The notes beneath the pieces were generated by a model. That model was not told where the DNA came from and made no database searches. It saw only the letters and a program-made list of their open reading frames with translations. Of a stretch of 64,000 bases of DNA, positions 12,809 to 25,400 are shown piece after piece. Source of the stretch: Corbicula japonica (lineage: Eukaryota > Mollusca > Bivalvia > Venerida > Cyrenidae); NCBI GenBank assembly GCA_038501625.1, contig JAZAYU010000204.1:684001-748000 (forward strand), read 5' to 3'. Position 1 is the stretch's first letter. Every line of letters begins with the position of its first letter. The position numbers were made by a program, and so were the translations under genes.

Positions 12809-12861
12809 ATTCAGGCCAGAATATTTAAACATTAAATTAATGGCATGTTTCTGTGTTTCAG

Positions 12862-13404
12862 GACATTAGGAAGTTTTTTCAAGGGGCCGGTCAAAAACCA
12901 GTTACATCCCAGAAACCAGAAAAAGAGGTCAGCTTAACAAAAATAAAAAATGGGAAGGATAAACAAAAAGAGGATTTCAAATTGTCGAGCCCTAATGGCA
13001 AGGATGTGAATGGCAACAAACAGAGTGAAAAGGACATTAAGAAACATGAAAAGCAAGGCAAACACAGGGATAGAAGTAAAGATACGAAGAAAAAGAAAGG
13101 AATCAACACAGTTGATGATGAAGAAGTTGTACTGATCGATGAGGATTCTGTGCAAGAGAGACCAAATACTGATCGAAGGGAGAGCAGGAAACATGGTAAC
13201 AGTGGAAAGAAGGAGGTACATGAAAGCCAAGACGTGATTGACATTGATGAAGATTCAATGCCAGCAAAGACAGATAAAAATACAAGAAAGGAGAAAGAAA
13301 AACACAGTGATAGAAAGAAGAAGAAGAGTTTAGACAAAAGTACATCAGATAAAGATGAAGTAGATGGGGAGACGGTGTCCAGGGGCAAGAAAAGGAAGAA
13401 ACAG
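12862..13404 (+). CDS. RFC1: RFC1 exon 2 (residues 2-182)
   Basis: Acceptor gtgtttcag at 12853-12861; starts with GAC and encodes [10 protein letters not shown], then a Lys/Asp/Glu-rich low-complexity linker with two similar acidic blocks ([10 protein letters not shown] and [10 protein letters not shown]), which may be SUMO-binding-like hydrophobic-acidic motifs (inference). The donor CAG|GTTCAC is weak but is the one that keeps the frame. 181 codons, phase 0 at both ends. Confidence 0.9.
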
Positions 13405-16400
13405 GTTCACATTTTAACATTCTACTCCATAGATTAGGGCTTTGAAATGGATTAACTGGGTGATGATCACTTGACCTTTGCATTCATTTTCTGCATAACT
13501 GTCACATGACCTTTGCAGGGCTTTTCATCAGGAAATTGGGAAGAGGCCCTGGCCATTCAAATTGGGAAATTTGTGCGTGATAATTTTTCATTTTGGGAAA
13601 TTTATGCGCGAAGATTGTTCATTTTGGGAAAACAAAATTTATTGAAATAAAGGGTACTGGAGTACAAATTAATATAGAAATAAGCATTTTTAACTTCAAT
13701 TTAATTTTTATAGCACTTCATTTTTTTCAAATCTATAGTATTCAGTTCACAAGCTTCAAAGGTCCATGTCTCTTTCCTTTTCACAAAAAACGCCCAGACA
13801 CAGATAAGGCAACACTAACGGGTACCTCTGTGGTAGAAACGAGTGTGGCACAGGCAGACTCTGAGACAGCAATGTTTGAGAAACTAGGGATTTCCTTGGT
13901 AGACGTTGCACCCTTTGGATCAATTTTGTTTTTTTTACCTCGTAGTCAAATAATGACTTTTGGTTTTCGATACGTTTAACAGATTTGCAGTACTTTTTTC
14001 TGTTATATGACATTTGTTTCTGCAACCGGAAATAAACATCAATTTATCTCCCCTGAAACAGAATAAAATCCAGACTTTCGGAACGTTTGACTGTTTCAAT
14101 GCGCATGTTTCTACTTCTTTTTACTGATAACGACTGAGTAACAGTCTATCTGAAGTTAACAGATTAGACTGGTTATGCGTAACATGGGTACGGTGAATTG
14201 TTCGGCTATAGTACGATAAAAAGTGGATACCAGAAAAACGCTTCTTCCGGAAATAACAAATGTAAACAAAACAATTAGAACGATTTTTAAACTACTGTAG
14301 GTGAAATTTCTAAGATTTTGGGAAATCATGTCTTGCATTTTGGGAAGAAACTCTGCCACAATTGGGGAAAAAACTTTTTTTTTCGGATTGGGAAGTGGCT
14401 GAATATCGGCCCCTGTTATATAAGGACGAAAAGCCCTGCTTTGCCATGTGTTTGCTGTGTAACAGTCACGTGACCCATGTCGTAAATATTGTCCAGCATT
14501 CCTGTACAATGATCAGACAGTTAACAGTGCTCACGCTGGCTGTTTTATAATAATAGCCACAAAATATTTGAAAAATAAATTAATAGCCAAAGTTTCATGC
14601 GATGTTTCCACATGCGTGGCCGTGGGAAATAGCATTATAATTATTTGTTTTGTTTTTAGTTCACAAGATTTTATCTAAGGTAACATCTATGTTATATAAA
14701 TTCACTGTTATGTCTTTATTAATTTAACATCAATGAAAATAATTGGCTTTATGTAAATTACTGACGAGTTTTAATAATAAGGCATTCATCACTTAACTAT
14801 TGCAGTCAAAATTAGTTGGATTCACTGCTATGTAGTATACCAAAAAAGGTGTTTATACTTCAAAGCAGCCCTACTCCTAACCAACTCATGAAAAATATTA
14901 CATTAAAGTTTTGGGCAAAATAATTTACTTCAGATCTATTTTCTGTTTAGAATTATATTATTAGTTCATTCCTGACGGGTAGTTGCAAAGACGATTTGGG
15001 ACTTGGTGGTATGTCAAAAATGGACGTCGCGAAATGGATGACAAACATAATTACTAATAAACCAGTTGAAAATTGCCATGTGGAATAACATTTCCAAAGC
15101 TAAACTAACCAAAGCATATGATTAGTCACATTTTATGAGAAAATAGGAAGTATTTTCTCCGTTACCATGGTTAAAAAATCGGCAGTTTTACCGCGAATTT
15201 TCGTCCTATTTATCACTTGAGGTACGGTATCTGGCTAGGTTTTTGCTTTGAGAATGGATTTATAATTTACCAGTATTTACTCTAAGGTTAGAAAAAAAAG
15301 AACACATCATTTATTCTAATTCTTAAAACATTTGTCTGCTTGTTAAACATATGAAAGGCCATCACAGGGGATTCCTTAATAGCTATAAATAGCATCAGTA
15401 ACAACCTTAGAATTCCTTTGTCATGACGTAGTGGAAATACCCAAATTTAACCGATCACAAACATCAGTCAATGACCCGTAGGCAAGGACACCAAGGTGAT
15501 TATCTTTTGTGACACTTTGTTAGTTCAATAAGGGGATTAACGACCCCCAATTATCAGACATGTGGCGACCGCTCAGGGCAAAGTGAATGCAAATTAGCTA
15601 ACAATATCTTCTCTTTTTTGACAATTATTTAATCGCCAAATTTTACCGCCAAATCTTTGAAATAATCGACAAACACGTAAAATTATCGCAAATGGCGACA
15701 ATGTCGACTGACAGCTTGAGCACTGGTTAATTTCATGGTTTTGTTGACACCTGACCATTAACAGAAATGTCCACATTTGTTGCAGTTGTCCAGTGAAGAT
15801 GATTTTGATATGCAGATTGATGATGATAATGATGATGATGATGACGAGGTTGTTGTGAAGAAGTCCAAGAACATGAAGAAGAAAGGGAAGAAAATTCAGA
15901 AACTTTTGGACTCTGGTAATTTTTGCTTTTTTCGCAGATGGCACTGATATATGAGAATTAATTGTTTGCGAATATGTCTGTGCAGGATTATGGAACTAGT
16001 TTTTAGAAATTAGAAAAACAGGAAAATAAATATTTTTGAAAAAGTAAACATTTTTATGTGCAAATATTGGTTAACACTATTTTTATACCCCCGCTTCGAA
16101 GAAGAGGGGGGTATACTGTTTTACCCTTGTCCGTCCGTCCGTAACAAAATTTCCGTCACAGTTTTCTCAGCAACTATAACATGCAGCAGCCTGATATTTT
16201 GTATATTGCTTAATCCTATAGTCCCATGTGGTGGAAAACAATTTCATGCTCCTTGCTCATCTACTTCCTGTTTGCCGCATATTTTTAGATTTTGTTACTG
16301 TGAAGGTGCATTACATAGACCAAAAGGCATGTTAATTTTCCGTCGCAGTTTTCTAAACAACTATAACATGCAGCAGCCTGATATTATAATTATGCATATT

Positions 16401-19400
16401 GCTTTATCCTATAGTCCCATATGGTGTAAAGCAATTTCATGCTCCTTGCTCATCTACTTCCTGTTTGCCGAATATTTTAGGTTTTGTTACTATATAGGTG
16501 TATTACATCAACCAAAGGGCATGTTAATTTTCCGTCACAGTTTTCTAAGCAACTATAACATTCAGCAGCCTGATATTATGCATATTGCTTTATCCTATAG
16601 TCCCATATGGTGTAAAGCAATTTCATGCTCCTTGCTCATCTACTTCCTGTTCACCAATTACTTAGATTTGTACACATAGTTGACATACATGCACAATTTC
16701 CGTCGCAGTTTTCTAAGCAACTATAACATGCAGCAGCCTGATATTTTGCATAATGCTTTATCCTATAGTCCCATATGGTGTAAAGCGATTTTATGCTCCT
16801 TGCTCATCTACTTCCTGTTTACCGAATACACTGCAGACTCTTTATAACGTGGTATAGCGGGTCCATCATCCCGACCGCGTTAATAAGTGAATCCGCGTTA
16901 TATTTTCCCGCGCAAAATACCTGTCCCAATTTTTCCGCGAAAAAATACATGACCCGATTTTCCCGCGCAAATATACTACCTAATGTACAACTAACGAGAT
17001 TATGCATAATTCTATGTAACTTACGTCATAATTCCCCACACTGTACTCGACAAATAATATTTCTTACAGGACATACAATTACCAAATTTCAAATAAAATA
17101 AGCAAAACGGCAAGAGACTGACTAATAACACCAAGATCAAAATCGTATAGGGCTTGAATTTTTTTAAAGGAAATGCGATCATATGTCTAGTTTGTTTAGA
17201 TGCATGCAGAAATTTTTATTATTTTTGACACAAACTCTCACATTTACCAACGTAAATGTAAAATAAATATTAAAACACTAACCATCGTGAACATATTCCA
17301 TAATTTATAAATTACATCCTAATTTTATCTCCAGTAATATTTCAGTATTGTTGCATCATCAACCAACTTAAACCAGCTAAAACAAATGACAAATGTCACT
17401 ACACACTTCTTGTAGATCAAACGATTTCATAGCAGAGCCGACAAAATATCACAGTCTTGATACGAGCCGACATTTTTCTTTGAAGTCGCATTTCATTGAC
17501 AGATATTATGGCTGTTTATCTCACAGGGGCTCGTCACATGATGGGTTTTATTTTTATAGCTAAATAACACTAAACTGAAGCATTTTCTAAAAATAATTTG
17601 GGTCCCTGTGGTTAACCTCCATAGTCAAAATATGCAACCTCCATGAAATTAATAGGAAGGCGGATCAAAGCAAAATGTACATCAATGAACTACCGACAAG
17701 TTTTAAAACATGAATGGGAATAATTTTTTGTTTCTTTCTGAATTGTGCGGATTATGTGATAATTATAGAGACAATCGAATTACGTAATGGATCAATGATA
17801 AAATTAAACAGTAAGTATGCATTCACAAGTTTGCCCCGGGCTGTTACCTGTCACTGGGAAAGGTGTTAAAACACGGTTGTTTTAGGAAAAAAATGTGTGC
17901 GTCATTTGTGTACATGTTACAATTTATTTGGTTTCAATTATTTGCCGTTTTACGATCAAAAAATGACTTCCGGTTTAGATTTTTTGCAGTTTCATGGTAA
18001 AAAAATGGACTTAGAAAAAAAAGGGGATCCACGGGACGACCGCGTTATAATGGATCGCGGATCTTAACGAACCGCGTTATAAAGAGTCCACAGTGTACTT
18101 AGATTTGTGCACATAGTTGACATACATACACAATTTCCGTCGCAGTTTTCTAAGCAACTATAACATGCAGCAGCCTGATATTTTGCCTAATGCTTTATCC
18201 TGTAGTCCCATATGATGTAAAGCGATTTTATGCTCCTTGCTCATCTACTTCCTGTTTACTGAATACTAAGATTTGTGCACATAGTTGACATACATGCACA
18301 ATTTCCATCACAGTTTTCTAAGCAACTATAACATGCAGCAGCCTGATATTTTGCATAATGCTTTATCCTGTAGTCCCATATGGTGTAAAGCGATTTTATG
18401 CTCCTTGCTCATCTACTTCCTGTTCACCGAATACTTAGATTTTTACATATAGATAACATACATGCACAATTTGTGTTGCATTTTAAAAAGATGCGAACAT
18501 TATTTCTGTATACTCTGACAAAGCCGTATTGCGGGGGTATTAATCACCTTCAGTGATAGCTCTTGTTTTACCTTGAATGCACTCTCCTTCCAAATTTCAT
18601 GTAAAGCGCTGAATTTTCTTACTTTTAAAGACCTCAAGCCCTTTTATAAAACAAAAAGATATAGCCCCAGATTTTGATTTCTGTGTTGTCTGATCAGAAT
18701 CTGCACTGTTTGCTTTTTGATTTGTTAGGTTATTTCTGACCAAAATGCAACCAGTGCTGATCCTGATCAGATGGCATGGATGTGCCAGCTGATATGAATC
18801 TATACTGGTCTCACATGCGTAAAAATGCATATTTATGGAGGAAAGGGATAGACACTTAGTTGTTCAGTAATAAGTATTTTCTTACTCTATTTTAATTGTT
18901 CATGTCCAGTGACAAATTTGTATTGAATCTTACACTGTATATCATTCATCTTCTTGTCAGGAAGTATGCCTCTTTTAAAAGTTTTATAAACAACAGTGGT
19001 TTCTTGTAGATTCTGATGAAGACCCAGTGCCCAAGGAGAAGAAGCAGAGAAAGTCGAGGAAGGTTGTTCACATTGGTGGCGCAGGTACGGGGAAATCAGT
19101 GTTGTTAATCAATTAGAGATTTGTGGATTTCCACAATAGTCCAAGAGTTAACATCATCATAATGATACATGTATCCTTATAATTCTTTGTGCTATCTACA
19201 AATTTTGATATGGCTATTAATTATATACACATGTAACATGTGGTTAATCATTTGTGATTCTATACTGGATTAAACATGGCTACCTGCCCATATTCTTTAT
19301 GTGACATCATTTTAATTATTGGTGTTATATTAATTCCCTTGATTTTCTTACTGAACAGTCCCAAAATATTAACAGTAAGCCTTAAATTTGATTTTTTTTT

Positions 19401-22400
19401 TCTTTTAAACTTAGAAATCATGTGTTGATTACATGTTAATGTTATTGTTTAACATGTTATCTCACCTCTGGGCCCAACATATTTGGTATGTTATCACCCC
19501 TGGCTCTGGTCTAGTTCCTAAATTTAAAATGTAAGGTCTATTACCCAAAGCACCCAGCTAGTTTCCCAATTTAATGTTTTAAGGTATGTTACCTCTAAAT
19601 TAATTTTCTGCATCAATATTTATGAGTCATATAATTATATGTATAATTTATATAACTCATTTGGGTAAGATTACTTTAAACACAACCAGTCAGGGGTTTT
19701 TTTAAGGAAGAGGGGAAGACGCTGGACGCTGGTCAAAAGGGGAAAAATACGTGAAAAATACAAAATTGGGGAAAATTTAGTTTATTATACACTCTTACTT
19801 GTATTAGCTACAGTGAATGTTTATACTCAAGTTTATGCTTCTGTATATCTTTTTTACTTTAGCTTCCATTACCAAGCAGTCTCTTTAGCATACTGACGCA
19901 TATCTCTTTGTTATCTGTTCTTAAACAGTACAAGAATAAGTTTATTTACTTTCGGATCCTGCTTAAAATGTATCCATTAATTGTGTGTTTTGAATCAAAA
20001 TCATTTCGGATGCAAGATTTCCAGAAATATTTTGTTTAGGCCAGTGGGCAGTGCTTGGGTAGTTATTGATAATTTCCAACTTAATTGCTGAATTTCCCAA
20101 GAAAATTAAATATTGCTGCTCAAAAGGAGGGTTCGAGCAATTCCACTGACCCCCACCCCACCCTGATACACAAATGCTAATACAACACGCGACGAACGAT
20201 GATAAATGATCGTAAAATTACACGGTTTGTTTGACTTTTAATGTCGCCATAATTAAATATTTATTGTAGTTGTGAGTCACATCGTAAATTTGGACTTCAA
20301 TGAATTCTCCGGAAGATACGGGATATAAAATTCTTTGGATAAAAATGATTGCCCGGCACAGTTTTGATTGTGTGTTTCACCTGACGATTCGTATTTTTGT
20401 GACAGAACATGGCGCCGTATTCTGTTGTTTGTATTTTGCATTATTCGTCGTTTGTTTTACCTTACAGTGCAAACAAGCCGCATCCGTTTAAAAACACGAC
20501 GAAGACAATATACGACAACTAGCAATTTACTCAGTTAATCTTCAATTAATTGTCAATTATCAAAAGTTTGAAAACAACAGATTTTTTTCCCGGTGTCAGA
20601 AAACATTCCTCGGCGATAATTAGACCGGCGCGCGCATGTGTTTACTCGACTGGTTGGTATTTTTAAAGTGGGCGGAGCTAATTGTTTAAGCAAAACATCT
20701 TTTACTCTCTATCGTAAACGGTGTGACCTGAAAGATTATAGGCGGGGTTTAAATTTACTACAACTGTCTACGTTGACGGTTGTGATTTTCTTTTTAGGAA
20801 GTCCGCGGAACGTATGTTGTCGAGAAATTCGGCGGACGGGTCGTATTTTAGCCGTAATTTACGGCCATACGCTCGCTAACGGTACTCAACTTTTGTAAAA
20901 TCAACTTAAAACTGGCAGGAAGAATGCCTTTATTCCCAACACGATGATAATACATTACCAGTAATGTTTAAGTTGACGACCAGGATACGCTACACATTGT
21001 CTGTGACGTAGCGAATCTAAATTTAGTAACATTCGACAAATAATATTAGGTTGCGTACGTACCTAATTTCTTACAAATATTCGTGATTTTGGATGAAATA
21101 GAATAAAAATGACTATAAATTAAGCTTCTTTTTACGTTTTGCTAAACAATTATCACTTTACAAGGGGGAAAGTGATTTTCGTTGGGGAAAACATTTTGGT
21201 TGGGGAATTTTTTTTTCCTGGGGAAGACGCCGACAATCGGCGTCAGTTTGTTAAGGAAAAAAAACCCTGCCAGTTGACTACATATTTCAGAGGAATGTGT
21301 AGAGGAAGAAGTAAAACCCAAGAAGACGTTCCTTGACAACTTCCTCAGCACTCCAAGCCCCAAAAAGATCCAGAAGCCCAAAGTTGAACCCAAGACAGAG
21401 GAGCCCAAGACTGCCGTGTCAGCCATGGATTTCTTTGGCAATGCCACAGTTCACAGAGTAGAAAGAAAGATCATTCATGTGGAACCAAAAACAGATAAGG
21501 TTGTTAAACAAGTGTTTTTACTGTATTTAATTTCGAGGGGACAAATTTTTCACACAAAAGATGTAAATGACATTCGTACAGTCTTAAAATCAGGCAATCA
21601 TATTTATCAATTAAGATCTATTATAACCTATACAATTTTGCAGGGGTTTAAATTCATGCATTAACCATATCATGAATTTTATGAAATTTAAACACGCGCA
21701 AAATATAATAATAATACAGTATACAGTTTCTATTGGAAGATGCCACTGTTAATTCTTGTATGTCGAATGTTTCATAGTGCTGTTCATTCCTTTAGTGAAT
21801 TTTCTCAAAGACAGTCTTAAATTACTTGGTAGTAGAAGGAAGAAGTTTGCCTGATATTAAATTAATGAAAGGTAAAGCTTTAACCCTTTCCTCCATACAT
21901 ATGCATTTAAATGTGTGTGCAACCAATGTAGAACCATATCAGCTGGTACATCCATGCTGTCTGATCAGGATCTGCACTGTTCGCTTCTAGGTCAGAAATA
22001 ACCAAATAAATCATAAAGCGAACAGTGCAGATCCTGATCTGAGATGGCACAGCAACGTTTTTTTTCCCAAAGGGGAAAGGGTCCCCTTCCCCTACAATTG
22101 GGAAATTTTCGTGTCGAAAAAATCTTGAAATTGGGGAAAAATCAGTCGCAAAATCAGCCAAATTGGGATTTTTTCTTAATTCATGTAAATAAAGACTAGG
22201 GTTTTTATTCAGCTTCACCAAGCATCATAAGGTCTGGTTCCTTAACAGGAAACCCTTAAGTGATGTAACTGTTATGCCAGAACTAAGTAACTGCAAATCC
22301 AATGACTGCCTGTCTATGGAAAAATAATTTCCATTGGCAGGAAAAGTTTCTTTGAGGTTGCAATTAATGTGCAATGAATCTGATGAATCTGCATTTGAAA

Positions 22401-25400
22401 TTATAATAGAAGGAGTGGGGGCTGGATTCAGTGTTAGATTGAGGCAATGTGTCTTTGTGCTACAGCTAGCTCAAGGATAGCTTCTGAGTGGGACTCAGTT
22501 TGGTTTCCAAGTATGTTGGAAGGCTGGATTCAAGTTTAGTTTCAGTCTGATTTACAGGGGAAAGTACGGACCGTACTACGGGAGTTTGCTTGATACCGGT
22601 ACCTACATTCATTTGTTCAGATCTCTCAGACTCGGGATTCGTCGCCAATGGCATGGGATCGGTCGATATACCCAAAATCTCACAAAAAAGTGCCAGTGTT
22701 CATATTTAACCATTTCTTTTGAATAATTGCTCATTCTAAATGTTGTTGTGAAGTTTGTAAACTACTTTCAGTTTCTGGAGACTGGTCCTTGCGCTTCAAT
22801 TTTATCCGTAAGAATCAGTCAACTTGCAATTATTGGCCGTAAACCAATCTGAAAAAAAAGACGTGTATAAAACGCGGACAGGATCAAAGATTGCACTTGT
22901 CTGTACTTTATTAGTTGATAACAACTGAGTAAGAGTCTAACCTGATCATTGAGAGTTACTCCCCTTTGAGCTCAACGGTTTGTTTACGCTGAACGACATT
23001 TCTTGCAAAAAACTCTTTTGTCAATTGGGAAACGGCACTGTTTGTTGATGCAGACATTAGCTTTGGGGATTGGGAAAGTCACTGGACAGATGTGCCAGCT
23101 GATCTGGATCTACACTGGTCGCACATGCGTCATTAAATCATGGTTTAACTTGTTCCTCCAGGATGGTCAGAAAAAGATAGAAGAATGTATGGACCTGGAT
23201 GATGTAGAGATGCACAGTGATGATGACTTCGAGAAAACTTTGAATCAGATTGATGAAGTAGTCTTGTTGTCAGGGACGCCAGCAAAACCAGAAAGAAACA
23301 CTACAAAAGGTAAGGCTTTTAAGAAAGTGTTTGTTTATTGCTTATAGATACAATTACTTTAAATGCATAAATGTGTTTGTGACTTTAGTAGATTCTTATT
23401 AATATTTTTTCAGTTTTCTAAATTCATGTTATAAATTTTAAGGTTGTTTAAATCTGTCCCAAGAAAAGGGAATGCATAGTGATGGCTTTCTCTGTCGGTC
23501 TGTCAAGGAAAACTTCATGTTGGATAAAGCTGCCATTTCTAAATAATTGTTTGTCATGCTTTCTAATTATATTGCTTATGACAACAGGGTCATGATCTGA
23601 CAAAAAGTTCTTTTGGTCAAGTTCTCGTTAGACAGAGTTGTGCCCCTGTTTAGCTCAACTGAGGCAGAGGTTGCGACCAATCCTCCATATAAGTGGCCAA
23701 AATATTTCTCCAAATACATTATTATATGTACAATGTTTTAAATGGCTTAATCTGTTATAAACAATCAAATATCAATTATTTAAACCAGGGGTTTTTCTGG
23801 ACATTTTGGGAAAAGGAGTCTGGACGTTTTGGGAAATTTTTATCGACAAAAATGCCCATTTGAGAATTTTCACATTGATAAAATAGTCCATTTAGAGAAA
23901 TTTGGTATGCACTTATTTAGCTTAAATCAGTCGATTTTTACATAACCAATATACTTTTACCAGCTTTTTGGTCTTTATTCAAACAAACAATTCAAAACTG
24001 GTCTTTTTAGCTGACTGTTATCAGAAAATAATTTTCTCATTTAAATTATTCATTATATGAAATTGAAATTCTTTATAAAATAGTGAAACTGTAGTAAATT
24101 TTATGGTTATTTTAGAGAATTACCTAAATAGACCAGATTATTGTAGTACTTATTGTTGTTCAGAGCCATCATAGTCGCAAACATACATTACAATAAGAAT
24201 TAAGTGTCTAGCGAGTCATATTATGATGCATCTTCTGCAGTTACAGGTACTTTCTGTAAAGTTTTACAGAAAAGTTCTGAATTTATTGATATAATTAATA
24301 GCTATAATGTTGAAAGAAGGTCCGGAAAATATTCATGCTTACAGTTACACCAGGGTCACTGAACACTTGCAATTTCTAGATAAAGGGAATTCACTCTTCT
24401 ATTTCCTGTGTATTTTGATATATTTTATTCGATTTTTGCCAAAATTTTGGAAATAAAATATGTTTTCAATTGGGAAAAATGACAACTGGATATGATTTGG
24501 AACAGGGCCATTTGCTTTGGGAACACCTTCGTTCATTGGAGGCGCAGTGCTGAAAAAACCCTGTAAACGTCACTTTAATAGCCTGGGGCTTAGACGAGAT
24601 GTGTATGGTCTCATTATAAGTTCAGATGGATATTTTTCAGTGGCTTTATGGGCAACTGTATTGTTTGATGTCACAATTGCAATATCATTTAGTCAACGTA
24701 ATTTACAGTGTTTTATAAAAATGCAGCTATTACAAAATAAACTACAGAAGTTATAGTGGTGATGGGGCAGAATGCCCTGAAGTTTGGACCAGAAGTCACA
24801 GGTGAATAGTCTATTTTGGCTCCAATATCAAATTGTGATTTTGAAATTTAAGAATCCCTGTTAATAAAATTATTCATGTAGAGATTTTTTGGTGACTGAA
24901 GAATATTATAAACATATATTAAACTCAGTGCTGGCAAATTGTCACTAATACATTAACTTCTGTCATACTGTTGTAGAGCCGACATCACTGTCCAGTAAGC
25001 TTGCCGGCAAGGCGAAACTGTCGGCAGTATCTCCTGAGAAGAAAGACAAGGTTCTAGTTCCAGATACACCAGTCTCCAAACAAGTATTTTTGTTGATTTT
25101 ATTTCTGTCGATATGATTTTAACCCTAAGATAAACTGTTGGTGGTTGATGATGCAGTCAAGCTTTTAACACCAAACACTATTCTACAAATCTGAAGTCGG
25201 TTCATGTGACAAGTTTTGGAAGAATGTTATTTTGTGATTTTATTTTTGGCTTGTCCAGAGTTCCATGTTTTAGATTAACCAAAATATGTCTTTTAAACTT
25301 ACCAGAATTCAATCTTGAGAGTTCCAAAATAGTGTTATGTATTGGTGAAAATCCAGTAATGTGACGTATTATGAAGCGGAGTGTAATAATCAGCTCTCAA

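Noticed and set aside
12853..12861. GTG/Met-Phe-Gln start directly ahead of the conserved RFC1 N-terminus
   Set aside because: These bases are the pyrimidine tract and acceptor (gtgtttcag) of the intron, not coding sequence.
12891..13388. 165-codon open frame on the minus strand opposite RFC1 exon 2
   Set aside because: It mirrors the Lys/Glu-rich coding strand (giving Leu/Phe/Ser runs) and has no motifs; the plus-strand frame is the real exon.
16056..16679. 207-codon plus-strand open frame with repeated blocks
   Set aside because: Lies inside the tandem repeat element in RFC1 intron 3; each block is one repeat unit and it has no protein motif.
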